This document shows positions 7,696-16,667 of a DNA stretch of 45,048 nucleotides, in pieces; position 1 is the first letter of the stretch; each line of letters starts with the position of its first letter. The stretch is taken from NCBI GenBank assembly GCA_016793775.1, contig JAEULK010000106.1:1-45048 (forward strand). Direction: 5' to 3'. Source of the DNA: Sphingopyxis sp. GTDB lineage: Bacteria; Pseudomonadota; Alphaproteobacteria; Sphingomonadales; Sphingomonadaceae. The notes below the pieces were generated by a model, which did not search any database, was not told the DNA's origin, and saw only the letters and a program-made list of their open reading frames with translations. The position numbers and the translations under genes were made by a program.

Positions 7696-9135
7696 TCAAA
7701 ACGCCGGCGCGGCTTTCCAGAAATAGCGGCGGAACCCGCGGTTCTCGTCATACGCCTTGATGCGGAACATCATGCGCAGATCGGCGCCGACGTCGAGCGT
7801 ATCGCCCGCGAAATCGGTGAACTCGGTCATCATGCGCCCGCCGCCGACAAAGTCGATATTGCCATAATAGCTCGGCGGATCGGGCGAGTAGGTGAGCGCG
7901 TCGGCGGTCCAGGTCATCACCTTCGCCGGCACCTCGGCAAGCGGATAATCCTCCTGCGTGCCGACTGCATGGTCGTTGGCGTTGACGCTGACTTCGCTCT
8001 TCGGGAATTGCACCGTGCCGGTCTTGGTGCAGCGCCCGCCGACGAGGCCGAGCACCGCCTTGCGACCCCGCCACAGCGCGGTCAGCGCGGTCTTGCTGTC
8101 ATGCTCGGCGCGCGCGCCGCGGTCGAGCGGGAGCAGCCCGCGGTGGAAGAGATATTTGGCGTAATTGGTCGATTCGATCCGCCGCGCGAGCCAGCCCGAT
8201 ACGCCGAGTCGCGGTTTGATCGAACCGATCTTGTCGGTGACCTCGAACAGCAGCAGGTCGCAGCCCTGCCCGAAGCTGGCCAGCAGGATGCGCTGGCCGG
8301 CCTTGGCGGTTTCGAGCGTCGCGCTCAGCATCACCAACGCATGCGCGACGCCAGCATGGCCAAGCGTCGCGGTGAGGGCGTCGGCGACCGCGCTGTCGGC
8401 GACTCCGGCCTTTTTCGCGAGCATTTCGGGCACGCCCTTGACCGCGACGGGCACCAAGAAATGATCGATCGCGTCGCCCTTCACGCCCGCCTTGGCGAGC
8501 AGCGCGGCGATCGCCGGGGTCATGATCCTGGCGAAACCTTCGTCGCGGACCCAGCGCGCTTCCCAGTCATAGTCGTGCGCTTCGCCCGCTTCACGGAAAT
8601 GATCGACGAAGTCGACCGTCACGCTGTGGCTGGCGATCAGCTTTGCCAGCGGCTCGCCGCTGCCGACGAGCACCGCGGCCGCCGCGTCGCCGCTGGTCAT
8701 CTCGCGTTCCGACGCGGGTTTGGGGGTGGTGATTTCGGCGGCGGTCACCAGCGTCGTTTCGCTGCCGTCGAGGGCTGCCAGCAGCGCCGAGGTCGCCGCG
8801 CGCTGTGATCCCGCGACGTCCAGCGCGCCGACCGCGTCGGGCAGGTTCAGCGCTTCCTTGACGATGCCGGCGTTCTGGCGGTCGGCAAACGGGAGCGTGG
8901 TCGAGGCGATGGCGACGCGCTGGACGATCGCACGGTCGAGGCCGTCGAGCGCATCGCGCGCGGCCTCGAGCGCCATGGTGACGCTATCCTCGTCCCAATT
9001 GGCGACCGCCTTTTCGCCCTTTGCCAGCCCGCGCAGCCCCCCGGCGAACCAGCCGTTCGTCGCATGGATGGCGCTGCGCTGCAGCCGGGTGATCGGCACA
9101 TAGGCGCCGAAGGACAGGATTCCGAACTCGCTCAT
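7696..9135 (-). CDS. HMG-CoA synthase-like protein fused to DUF35 OB domain
   Basis: A 479-aa protein in two parts. Residues 1 to about 325 have the thiolase-fold layout of HMG-CoA synthase/KAS III. Residues from about 345 form a DUF35-type domain with an N-terminal helix and an OB-like barrel. The nucleophilic Cys position of HMG-CoA synthases (CYAATAAL) reads QRAATSAL here, so Cys becomes Gln111, and the His of the H-V-P strand appears to be Leu. The DUF35 zinc ribbon keeps only one Cys (GGRCTKTG). It is therefore probably not a normal condensing enzyme and may be a scaffold for the adjacent SCP-x thiolase. The start overlaps the MaoC stop (ATGA). Confidence 0.75.
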   Translation of the reverse strand: MSEFGILSFGAYVPITRLQRSAIHATNGWFAGGLRGLAKGEKAVANWDEDSVTMALEAARDALDGLDRAIVQRVAIASTTLPFADRQNAGIVKEALNLPDAVGALDVAGSQRAATSALLAALDGSETTLVTAAEITTPKPASEREMTSGDAAAAVLVGSGEPLAKLIASHSVTVDFVDHFREAGEAHDYDWEARWVRDEGFARIMTPAIAALLAKAGVKGDAIDHFLVPVAVKGVPEMLAKKAGVADSAVADALTATLGHAGVAHALVMLSATLETAKAGQRILLASFGQGCDLLLFEVTDKIGSIKPRLGVSGWLARRIESTNYAKYLFHRGLLPLDRGARAEHDSKTALTALWRGRKAVLGLVGGRCTKTGTVQFPKSEVSVNANDHAVGTQEDYPLAEVPAKVMTWTADALTYSPDPPSYYGNIDFVGGGRMMTEFTDFAGDTLDVGADLRMMFRIKAYDENRGFRRYFWKAAPAF

Positions 9136-9965
9136 GCCGCCTCCGCATAGCCGTTGGTGAAGATGATCGTGTCGCGCTCGACGACGCGGGCGCGGAAGGC
9201 GAGCTTGCCACCTTCCTCGTCCCAGATCGAGGTCTCGATCGTTTCGCCGGGATAGACCGGCGACGAAAAGCGACCGTCGAGGCGCTTGAGGCGCGCGGGT
9301 TCGTTGCCGCAGCGCGCCGCGAGCAGCGCGCGGCCAATTACGCCATAGGTGGCAAGGCCATGCAGGATCGGTCCGTCAAAGCCGGCGCCCGTCGCGACAT
9401 CGGGGTCGATGTGCAGCGGGTTGAGATCGCCCGACAGGCGATAGATTTGGGCCTGATTAGCGGCCGTGGTCAGCGTCACCACCTCGTCGGGGGCGCGGTC
9501 GGGGATGGCGTGCGGCACCGGCGCACCCTCGGCCGATCCGCCGAAACCGCCGTCGCCGCGCAGGAAGGTCATCGAGCGCGAGGTGGCGAGATGCATGCCG
9601 GCGCCGTCGTGGATCTCGCGCGTGACCATCGCGAGCGCGCCCTTGTCGGCGCCCTTGTCGTAGAGCGCCTCGACCACCGTCGACCCGACGATCTCGCCCT
9701 CGACCGGCAGCGGCGCGTGCAGGATCGTCGACTGCTCGCCGTGGAGCACTTTCTGCCAGTTCGCGCCGAGCGCCGGGTCGCGCCAGATGAAGCCCGGATA
9801 GCCGAGCGTCACCGCCATCGTCGGCAGCGCCTTCAGCCGTTCCTCGAACAGGAAATCGAGCTCGCCCGCCCCGATGCCGAGCGCGTAGAGGATCGTATCG
9901 CGCGGCGTCAGCGTCTGCCGCGTGACGATCGGCGGCATCGCGAGGAGGTAGGCGGGATCGATCAT
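9132..9965 (-). CDS. MaoC-type 2-enoyl-CoA hydratase (hydratase 2)
   Basis: A 277-aa double-hotdog hydratase of the MFE-2/hydratase-2 type, which adds water to trans-2-enoyl-CoA to give (R)-3-hydroxyacyl-CoA. The active-site signature YRLSGDLNPLHIDP (175-188) contains the catalytic Asp180 and His185. The N-terminal half is a second, non-catalytic hotdog that binds the acyl chain. The start at 9965 has GGAAGGA a few bases upstream; the longer in-frame reading passes through repeat sequence. It lies between the SDR dehydrogenase and the HMG-CoA-synthase-like gene, giving hydration directly before oxidation. Confidence 0.9.
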   Translation of the reverse strand: MIDPAYLLAMPPIVTRQTLTPRDTILYALGIGAGELDFLFEERLKALPTMAVTLGYPGFIWRDPALGANWQKVLHGEQSTILHAPLPVEGEIVGSTVVEALYDKGADKGALAMVTREIHDGAGMHLATSRSMTFLRGDGGFGGSAEGAPVPHAIPDRAPDEVVTLTTAANQAQIYRLSGDLNPLHIDPDVATGAGFDGPILHGLATYGVIGRALLAARCGNEPARLKRLDGRFSSPVYPGETIETSIWDEEGGKLAFRARVVERDTIIFTNGYAEAA

Positions 9966-10155
9966 ACGGTCCTTCCCCAACGGGGGAGGGGGACCACCCG
10001 AAGGGTGGTGGAGGGGCACTGGAGATCATACGCGGCGCTCGACACCGCGTGCCCCTCCACCATGCTTCGAGTTTGGGGTTGAATTGCCCCCGGCAATCCA
10101 AGTCCGGTCCGGGGGACCGGACGACCCCAAACTGTCTCCCTCCCCGTTCCGGGGA
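9966..10155. repeat. cluster of palindromes in operon gap
   Basis: Several inverted pairs fill this gap of about 200 bases. GTGGAGGGGCAC at 10008-10019 matches GTGCCCCTCCAC at 10049-10060. AGTTTGGGGT at 10070-10079 matches ACCCCAAACT at 10124-10133. GTCCGGTCC and GGACCGGAC form a palindrome at 10102-10122. The last part, CTCCCCGTTCCGGGGAG, resembles the palindrome at 40571. No gene is visible. Confidence 0.7.
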
Positions 10156-10163
10156 GGATCACG

Positions 10164-11078
10164 TTAAATCGGATCATAACCGAACACGTCCCCCGAACGC
10201 TCGGCCGGATCGGCAAAGCTGCCGCGGAACGCCGGGAGCATTTCGTCGGCGATCGCCTGCGGCGTCCAGCCCTCATTCTTCTGCATCGAACGGATCGGGC
10301 GCGGTTTCGAGAAGAGGAAAATCTCGTTCTTGCGGACGCCGAACACTTGGTTCGACACTTCCTGCGACGCGTCGCTGGCGAGGAAGGCGACGAGCGGCGC
10401 GATCTTGTCGGCCGTCATCGTCTTCATCCGCTCGATGCGCAGCGCCTCGGCCTCGTTGGTCGCGGGGATCGTGGCGATCAGCCGGCTCCACGCAAAGGGG
10501 GCGATGCAGTTCGAGCGCACCCCGGCGCGCGCCATGTCGAGCGCGATCGACTGCGACAGCCCGACGATGCCGAGCTTCGCCGCCGAATAATTGGCCTGGC
10601 CGAAATTGCCGATCAGTCCGCTGGTCGAGGTGAAGTGGATGAAGCTGCCCGACTGCTGATCGCGGAAATAGGGCGTCGCCGCCTTCGAGACGTTGAAGCA
10701 GCCGTTCAAGTGAACGTCGATGACGGCGTTCCAATCCTCATGGCTCATCTTGTGCCAGATGCGGTCGCGCAGGATGCCGGCGTTGTTCACCACCGCGTCG
10801 ATGCGGCCGAAGTTCTGCACCGCATCCTCGACGATGCTCGCGGCCCCCTTGGGGTCCGACACGCTGGCGCCATTCGCCAGCGCCTTGCCGCCGGCGGCCT
10901 CGATGTCGTTCACGGTTTCCTGCGCGGGGCTGAGGTCGGCGCCTTCGCCTTCGGCGCTGCCGCCCAGATCATTCACAACCACAGACGCGCCTTCCCTGGC
11001 GCAGAGCAACGCGATCTCGCGCCCGACGCCGCGTCCCGCTCCCGTCACCGCGACCACCTTGCCGTCCAGCATGCCCAT
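10164..11078 (-). CDS. SDR-family 3-hydroxyacyl-CoA dehydrogenase
   Basis: A 304-aa short-chain dehydrogenase resembling the dehydrogenase unit of MFE-2 (17beta-HSD4), which oxidises (3R)-hydroxyacyl-CoA to the ketone. The cofactor motif TGAGRGVG is at 12-19 and NNAG at 98-101. The catalytic triad is Ser151, Tyr164 and Lys168 in the GNFGQANYSAAK region. It is about 50 residues longer than a minimal SDR, as MFE-2 dehydrogenases are. The start at 11078 is preceded by GAGGAG. It is the first gene of the seven-gene operon, so the promoter should lie in the 108 bases up to 11186. Confidence 0.85.
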   Translation of the reverse strand: MGMLDGKVVAVTGAGRGVGREIALLCAREGASVVVNDLGGSAEGEGADLSPAQETVNDIEAAGGKALANGASVSDPKGAASIVEDAVQNFGRIDAVVNNAGILRDRIWHKMSHEDWNAVIDVHLNGCFNVSKAATPYFRDQQSGSFIHFTSTSGLIGNFGQANYSAAKLGIVGLSQSIALDMARAGVRSNCIAPFAWSRLIATIPATNEAEALRIERMKTMTADKIAPLVAFLASDASQEVSNQVFGVRKNEIFLFSKPRPIRSMQKNEGWTPQAIADEMLPAFRGSFADPAERSGDVFGYDPI

Positions 11079-11186
11079 GTCGGCTCCTCTCCCGTCCGTT
11101 ATCGCCGACCTTAATAGATAGCAGTCTAACCAATCAAGCGCGGCCTTGCGGTGGCCGTAACCCATATCACCTAGTTATACAACTCA

Positions 11187-11813
11187 TCAGAGGCTGGCTT
11201 CGCCCAGCAGCGCCTTTGCCTCATCGCCCTGCCAGTCGATTGCGCCGACCACGCGCCAGATTTCGCGCCCCTTGGTGTCGTAGAGGATGCTCGTCGGCAG
11301 CGCGCTGTTATAGGCGTCGAGCAGGCCGTTCTCGGGATCGAGATAGGGCTGGAGCGTCGATAGCCCCGCGCGCTGGAACCAGGGATCGACTACCGCAGCG
11401 CCCTGCAAATCCTGCGCGACCGCGACCACCGTAAGCTCGTCCTGCTGCGAGGCAGCGAGCTTGTCGAGCGTCGGCATCTCGGCGACGCATGGGGCGCACC
11501 AGGTCGCCCACAGGTTGACGAGAAAAGGCTTGCCCCGGAAGGACGCGAGCGTGACCGAAGCGTCGTCGGGGCCGGTGAAGGCCGCCTCGGGCGCGGGCCT
11601 GCCCGCTTCGGTGCGGATCACCTGGTGTTTGAAGGTCTTGACCCCCGGCCCCGCTTCGGAACCCGAAATATTTGCTTGGCCCGGCGCGGGTTGCTCCCCG
11701 GCGGCCTTTTCCCTATCGCAGCCCGCGATCGATCCGGCCAGCAGCACGGCGAGGATCGCAGGGACAAGGCTTGGGACGCGGCGGATGGCGGATTCTCCGA
11801 ACAGCAACAGCAT
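11187..11813 (-). CDS. TlpA/ResA-like thiol:disulfide lipoprotein
   Basis: A 208-aa periplasmic thioredoxin-fold lipoprotein. The signal peptide ends in a lipobox with Cys32 (AGSIAGC). A low-complexity linker is followed by the thioredoxin-like domain with the redox pair Cys106-Ala-Pro-Cys109 in WATWCAPC. Such proteins reduce cytochrome c apoprotein or other periplasmic disulfides. The ATG at 11813 is the only one giving a complete lipoprotein signal, but it makes the 5' end overlap that of argH on the opposite strand by 29 bases. A TTG or CTG start just downstream is the alternative. Confidence 0.85.
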   Translation of the reverse strand: MLLLFGESAIRRVPSLVPAILAVLLAGSIAGCDREKAAGEQPAPGQANISGSEAGPGVKTFKHQVIRTEAGRPAPEAAFTGPDDASVTLASFRGKPFLVNLWATWCAPCVAEMPTLDKLAASQQDELTVVAVAQDLQGAAVVDPWFQRAGLSTLQPYLDPENGLLDAYNSALPTSILYDTKGREIWRVVGAIDWQGDEAKALLGEASL

Positions 11814-13182
11814 GTGGGGCGGCCGCTTCGGTGCCGGTCCCGCGGCGATCATGCAAGAGATAAACGCATCGATCCCGGTCGATAAGCGCCTGTGGGAAGA
11901 AGATATCGCCGCGAGCCGCGCGCATGCCGCGATGATCGGCGCCGCGGGAATCATCTCGCCCGACGATGCGGCGACGATCGACGCCGGCCTCGCGCAGATC
12001 GCCGGGGAATTCGCGGCGAACGGCGTCCCCGTCGACCTCGCACTCGAAGACATCCACATGACCGTCGAATCGCGGCTCAAGGAAATCATCGGCGAGCCCG
12101 CCGGGCGGCTCCACACCGCGCGCTCGCGCAACGACCAGGTCGCGACCGATTTCCGCCTGTGGACGCGCACCGCCTGCACCCGCATCGACGCGGGACTGAA
12201 AGCGATCCAGGCGGCGCTGCTCGCGCGCGCCGAGGAACATGCCGACAGCATCATGCCGGGTTTTACGCATCTTCAGGTCGCGCAGCCGGTGACGCTCGGG
12301 CATCACCTGCTCGCCTATGTCGAGATGTTCGCGCGCGACCGGTCGCGCTTTGCCGATGCGGCGAAGCGCCTCAACGAATCGCCGCTCGGCGCGGCGGCGC
12401 TCGCGGGCACCAGCTTCCCGCTGGATCGCAACGCCACCGCCGCGGCGCTCGGCTTCGACAGGCCGATGGCGAACAGCATCGACGCGGTGTCCGACCGCGA
12501 CTTCGCGCTCGAATTTTGCGCGTCGGCTTCCATCGCCGCGATCCACCTCTCGCGCCTCGCCGAAGAGATTGTGATCTGGGCGAGCCAGCCCTTCGGTTTC
12601 GTCGGCCTGCCCGACGCTTGGTCGACCGGCAGCTCGATCATGCCGCAAAAGCGCAACCCCGACGCCGCCGAACTGGTGCGCGGGCGCGCCGGCTTGCTGC
12701 TCGGCGCCTTCCAGCGCCTCAGCGTCATCGTGAAGGGGCTGCCGCTCACTTACTCGAAGGACCTGCAGGACGACAAGGAAACGGTCTTCGGCGCCTTCGA
12801 CGCGCTCGCGCTGTCGCTCGCCGCGATGACGGGCATGGTCGAAACCCTGACCTTTCGCACCGACCGCATGCGCGCGCTCGCCGCCTCGGGCTTCTCGACC
12901 GCGACCGACCTCGCCGACTGGCTGGTGCGCGAGGCGGGGGTGCCGTTCCGCGACGCGCATCATATCGTCGGCGCCTGCGTGAAACGATCCGAGGAACTCG
13001 GCGTTGAGCTGTCGGCGCTGCCTGTGGAAGAAGCCGCCGCGATCCATGTCGCGGTGACCCCCGCGGCGCTCGCGGCGCTGACCGTCGAGGCGTCGGTCGC
13101 CAGCCGCACCAGCTATGGCGGGACGGCGCCCGAACGGGTAAGGCAGGCCATTGTCGCGGCACGCGACGCGCTGGAGGAATAG
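11785..13182 (+). CDS. argH: argininosuccinate lyase
   Basis: A 465-aa enzyme that splits argininosuccinate into arginine and fumarate, the last step of arginine synthesis. Seen are [12 protein letters not shown] near the N-terminus, HTARSRNDQ, and the superfamily signature [12 protein letters not shown] with the catalytic loop serines at 283-284. Length and order match the family. Start 11785 fits the common alphaproteobacterial N-terminus; 11812 (MWGGRF) is possible. It leads a run in which the next gene starts 3 bases after its stop, so argH, the small lipoprotein gene, lysA and the following genes are probably co-transcribed. Confidence 0.95.
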   Translation: MADSPNSNSMWGGRFGAGPAAIMQEINASIPVDKRLWEEDIAASRAHAAMIGAAGIISPDDAATIDAGLAQIAGEFAANGVPVDLALEDIHMTVESRLKEIIGEPAGRLHTARSRNDQVATDFRLWTRTACTRIDAGLKAIQAALLARAEEHADSIMPGFTHLQVAQPVTLGHHLLAYVEMFARDRSRFADAAKRLNESPLGAAALAGTSFPLDRNATAAALGFDRPMANSIDAVSDRDFALEFCASASIAAIHLSRLAEEIVIWASQPFGFVGLPDAWSTGSSIMPQKRNPDAAELVRGRAGLLLGAFQRLSVIVKGLPLTYSKDLQDDKETVFGAFDALALSLAAMTGMVETLTFRTDRMRALAASGFSTATDLADWLVREAGVPFRDAHHIVGACVKRSEELGVELSALPVEEAAAIHVAVTPAALAALTVEASVASRTSYGGTAPERVRQAIVAARDALEE

Positions 13183-13185
13183 GAA

Positions 13186-13440
13186 ATGGCGAGAGCCCTC
13201 GTTCTGATCGTGGCCGGTGCCGCCTGTGTTGCGGCGCTCGGCGCGTGCGGCAAGCGCGAGGATCTGAAGCCCGCTGCGGGCGAGGCGCCACCGCCCTTGC
13301 CCGTCGGCGCCAAGCTACAACCCACAACGGAGGAACTCACGACGCCCGACGCGCAGGCCCGGCCCGCGCGCAGCGACGAACTTCTCAAACGGTCGGAACA
13401 ACGCGAACCCGACGATTTTGATTTGCCCCCTCCGGGCTGA
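13186..13440 (+). CDS. small lipoprotein, LptM-like
   Basis: An 84-aa lipoprotein with a lipobox ending at Cys21 (AALGAC), followed by GKREDLKP, similar to the CGxxGxLxxP start of LptM (YifL). The rest is Pro/Asp/Glu-rich and probably disordered. LptM assists oxidation and maturation of the LPS translocon protein LptD in the outer membrane, and LptM-type genes often sit beside lysA or dapF, as here. The resemblance is short, so the name is inferred mainly from size, lipobox context and neighbours. Confidence 0.65.
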   Translation: MARALVLIVAGAACVAALGACGKREDLKPAAGEAPPPLPVGAKLQPTTEELTTPDAQARPARSDELLKRSEQREPDDFDLPPPG

Positions 13441-13458
13441 GTTTTCAGGACTTCTCCA

Positions 13459-14724
13459 ATGAACCATTTCGACCTTCGTGACGGCGTCATGCACGCCGAG
13501 GATATTCCGCTGCCGCGTATCGCCGAGGAGATCGGCACCCCCGTCTATGTCTATTCGCGCGCGACGCTCGAACGCCATGCCCAGGCGTTCCGCGACGGGC
13601 TGAAGGATGTGCCGAAGAAGCACCTCGCCTTCGCGATTAAGAGCAACCCGAACCTAGGCGTGCTGCGCGTGCTCGCGCGGCAGGGCTATGGCGCCGACGT
13701 CGTCTCGGGGGGCGAGCTCGAACGCGCGCTCGCAGCCGGCATGGCGGCCGAGGACATCGTCTTTTCGGGCGTCGGCAAGACGCGCGCCGAACTGGCACTC
13801 GGCCTCGACCGCGGCATCGGCCAGTTCAACATAGAGCATGAGCCCGAAGGCGTCGCGCTCGCGGAGATCGCGCTGCGCAAGGAAATGACCGCGCCGGCGG
13901 TGCTGCGGGTCAACCCCGACGTCGATGCGGGCACCCACGCCAAGATTTCGACCGGCAAGGCCGAAAACAAGTTCGGCGTCGGTATCGACGCCGCACCCGA
14001 AATCTTCGCGCGGCTCGCGGCGCTGCCGGGACTCAACCTGCGCGGCATCGCGGTCCATATCGGTAGCCAGCTGACCAGCCTCGCGCCGTTCGAAGCGGCG
14101 TTCAAGCGCGTTGGCGAACTCGTCGCCGACCTGCGCGCGGCGGGGCACAGCATCACCCATGTCGACCTCGGCGGCGGGCTTGGCGTGCCCTATCGTGCTG
14201 GCGATAACGTCATTCCGCCGTCGCCCGCCGATTATGGGGCGATGGTCGCGCGCGTTACAAAGGACTGGGACGTCACGCTGATGTTCGAGCCCGGCCGCGT
14301 CATCGCGGGCAATTCGGGGGTTTTGCTGACCGAGACATTGTGGGTGAAGCCCGGCGCGACGCATCCCTTCGTCATCGTCGATGCGGCGATGAATGATCTG
14401 GCGAGGCCCGCGCTCTATGACGCCTGGCACGATTTCGTCGCGGTAAAGCCGACGGGCGAGACGATGACCGCGTCGATCGTCGGCCCGGTCTGCGAAACCG
14501 GCGATACCTTTGCGCGCGACCGGCTGATCGACAAGGTCGAGGCGGGTGACCTCGCGGTCTTCTGCAGCGCGGGCGCCTATGGCGCGACGATGGCATCCAC
14601 CTACAACAGCCGCAGCCTCGTTCCCGAGGTGCTCGTCGATGGCGACCGCTATGCCGTCGTCGCCGACCGCATCACGGCGGGCACGATCATGGCGGCCGAG
14701 CGCGTGCCCGACTGGATCGACTGA
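13459..14724 (+). CDS. lysA: diaminopimelate decarboxylase
   Basis: A 421-aa PLP enzyme of fold type III that decarboxylates meso-diaminopimelate to lysine. The PLP lysine is Lys61 in FAIKSNPN. The HIGSQ motif, the glycine-rich phosphate loop DLGGGLGVPY and the C-terminal GPVCETGD block with the active-site Cys are all present. Length is typical. It follows the small lipoprotein gene by 18 bases and is followed almost at once by the siroheme-synthase-like gene. Confidence 0.95.
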   Translation: MNHFDLRDGVMHAEDIPLPRIAEEIGTPVYVYSRATLERHAQAFRDGLKDVPKKHLAFAIKSNPNLGVLRVLARQGYGADVVSGGELERALAAGMAAEDIVFSGVGKTRAELALGLDRGIGQFNIEHEPEGVALAEIALRKEMTAPAVLRVNPDVDAGTHAKISTGKAENKFGVGIDAAPEIFARLAALPGLNLRGIAVHIGSQLTSLAPFEAAFKRVGELVADLRAAGHSITHVDLGGGLGVPYRAGDNVIPPSPADYGAMVARVTKDWDVTLMFEPGRVIAGNSGVLLTETLWVKPGATHPFVIVDAAMNDLARPALYDAWHDFVAVKPTGETMTASIVGPVCETGDTFARDRLIDKVEAGDLAVFCSAGAYGATMASTYNSRSLVPEVLVDGDRYAVVADRITAGTIMAAERVPDWID

Positions 14725-14726
14725 TA

Positions 14727-15497
14727 ATGGAGCAGCTTCCCATCTTCCTGAACCTGCGCGGCCGTACGGTCGTGCTGGTCGGGGAGGGGGAAGCCGCCGA
14801 TGCCAAGGCGCGGCTGATCGCGCGCGCGGGTGGCCGGATCGTCCCCGCGTGGGAGGCGGGCGCGACGCTCGCCTTCGTCGCGCTGGGCGACGGCGCCGAG
14901 AAGGTCGCCGCCGATCTTCGCGCGCGCGGCCTGCTCGTCAACGTCGTCGATCGCCCCGATCTGTGCGATTTCACCACCCCCGCGATCGTGGATCGCGCTC
15001 CGGTGACGATCGCGATCGGGACGGGCGGCGCGTCCGCCGGGCTGGCGAAGGCCGTGCGCCAGCGTATCGAAACGCTGCTGCCGCCGCGCCTCGGCGCGCT
15101 CGCATCGGCGCTCCGTGCCGCACGCGACGCAATGAAGGCGCGCTGGCCCGCCGCGGCCGACCGCCGCCGCGCGATCGATGCCGCGCTGGCACCCGGCGGC
15201 GCGCTTGACCCGCTCGATGATAATGCCACTGACCGCGTCGCCGACTGGCTCGCCACCGACGCCGCAACGCCCGCTTCGCGCCTCGAAACGATCGCGCTGA
15301 CCAGCTCCGACCCCGACGACCTGACCCTGCGCGCCGCGCGCCTGCTGGGCGAGGCGGACCATGTCTTCCACCCCGTGCCTATTCCCGCCGCGATCCTCGA
15401 TCGTGCGCGCGCCGACGCGGTGCGTCATGTCGCAGCTACGCCGCCCGCCGATCCGCCGCCGGGCCTGTCGCTCTGGCTTGCGCCGCCCACATCATGA
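14727..15497 (+). CDS. siroheme synthase-like protein (precorrin-2 dehydrogenase domain, shortened C-terminus)
   Basis: A 256-aa protein. Its first ~110 residues match the CysG N-terminal domain (precorrin-2 dehydrogenase/sirohydrochlorin ferrochelatase): a Rossmann-like GRTVVLVGEGEAADAK and the block FTTPAIVDRAP followed by IAIGTGG. The last ~70 residues resemble only the start of the uroporphyrinogen-III methyltransferase domain (SDPDDLTLRAARLL), and the rest of that domain is missing. It could supply siroheme for sulfite or nitrite reductase, or be a remnant. The gene starts 3 bases after the lysA stop, and its stop overlaps the next start (ATGA). Confidence 0.7.
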   Translation: MEQLPIFLNLRGRTVVLVGEGEAADAKARLIARAGGRIVPAWEAGATLAFVALGDGAEKVAADLRARGLLVNVVDRPDLCDFTTPAIVDRAPVTIAIGTGGASAGLAKAVRQRIETLLPPRLGALASALRAARDAMKARWPAAADRRRAIDAALAPGGALDPLDDNATDRVADWLATDAATPASRLETIALTSSDPDDLTLRAARLLGEADHVFHPVPIPAAILDRARADAVRHVAATPPADPPPGLSLWLAPPTS

Positions 15498-16657
15498 CGG
15501 CGATCCATCCCGTCTACGCCGCGATGGCGCCGACGATCTTCGAGCATATGTCGGGGCTCGCCCGGGCGCATGGTGCGATCAATCTGGGGCAGGGTTTCCC
15601 CGATGCGCCGCCGCATCCCGACATGATCGAAGCCGCGGCGCGGGCATTGACCGAACGGTCGAACCAATATCCACCGGCGTTTGGTGTTCCCGAACTGCGC
15701 GATGCGATCACCGGTTTTTATGCGCGGCGGCAAGGGCTGTCGCTGACGCGCGAGCAGGTCGTCGTCACGTCGGGAGCGACCGAGGGGCTCGCCGCGGCGC
15801 TGCTCGCGCTCGTCAATCCCCATGACGAGGTCATCCTCTTCCAGCCCGCCTATGACAGCTATGCCCCGATGGTGCGCCGCGCCGGCGGGGTTCCGGTTTC
15901 GGTGCCGCTGAGCCCGCCCGACTGGCGCTACGACGCCGACCGGATCGCGGCAGCGATCACCCCGCGCACGCGGCTGCTGATGCTCAACGACCCGCTCAAC
16001 CCTGCGGGGACGGTGGCGAGCGACGCCGAACTCGCGATGATCGCCGACGTCTGCGGTCGTCACGACCTCACCGCGATCTGCGATGAGGTGTGGGAGGACG
16101 TCCGCTTCGACGGCGTAGCACACCGGTCGTTGCTGGCGATGCCCGGCATGGAGCGCCGCGCGATCAAGATCGGCTCGGCGGGCAAGATTTTCGGCCTCAC
16201 GGGGTGGAAGGTCGGCTGGTTCTGCGCCGCGCCCGACATTGCGCAGGCGCTGGGCCGCGCGCACCAGTTCCTGACCTTCACCACGCCCCCCGTGCTGCAA
16301 TGGGCGGTCGCCGAGGGGCTGGCCAGATCCGATAGCTGGTTCGCCGAACAGCGCGCGGGCTGGACGGCTTCGCGGCGCCACCTCGCCGACGCCCTCGAAC
16401 GCGCCGGCTTCGTCGTCCTCCCGAACGCCGCCACCTGGTTCCTGTGCGTCGATCTCGCCGCCTCGGGTATCGCGCTCGACGACCGCGAAATCAGCGAACG
16501 CGCGGTGCGCGAAGCCGGGGTCGCATCGATCCCGGTGTCGGCGCTGTTCGAAGGCGACGGTCCGCGCCACATACTGCGCCTCTGCTTCGCCAAGGACCAT
16601 AGAACCCTCGACGAAGCCGTCGCCCGCCTCACCGCCTTTCGCGCGGCGTTGACCTGA
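15494..16657 (+). CDS. class I/II PLP aminotransferase
   Basis: A 387-aa fold-type I aminotransferase, similar in layout to kynurenine/methionine aminotransferases of the YbdL type: INLGQGFPD near the N-terminus, SGATEG for PLP phosphate binding, the Asn/Pro block LNDPLNPAG, DEVWED, and the Schiff-base Lys231 in GSAGKIFGLTGWKVGW. The amino-acid substrate cannot be fixed from sequence. Its start overlaps the stop of the preceding gene, so it belongs to the argH-lysA run. A palindromic repeat follows the stop. Confidence 0.85.
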   Translation: MTAIHPVYAAMAPTIFEHMSGLARAHGAINLGQGFPDAPPHPDMIEAAARALTERSNQYPPAFGVPELRDAITGFYARRQGLSLTREQVVVTSGATEGLAAALLALVNPHDEVILFQPAYDSYAPMVRRAGGVPVSVPLSPPDWRYDADRIAAAITPRTRLLMLNDPLNPAGTVASDAELAMIADVCGRHDLTAICDEVWEDVRFDGVAHRSLLAMPGMERRAIKIGSAGKIFGLTGWKVGWFCAAPDIAQALGRAHQFLTFTTPPVLQWAVAEGLARSDSWFAEQRAGWTASRRHLADALERAGFVVLPNAATWFLCVDLAASGIALDDREISERAVREAGVASIPVSALFEGDGPRHILRLCFAKDHRTLDEAVARLTAFRAALT

Positions 16658-16667
16658 TCGGCGTTCG

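Noticed and set aside
11187-12254. 355-aa reading of the TlpA-like protein
   Set aside because: The first ~147 residues are antisense to argH; a full lipoprotein signal starts at 11813.
11713-13047. 444-aa frame antisense to argH
   Set aside because: A shadow of high-GC codon bias: Arg/Gly/Ala-rich, no domain, fully overlaps a clear gene.
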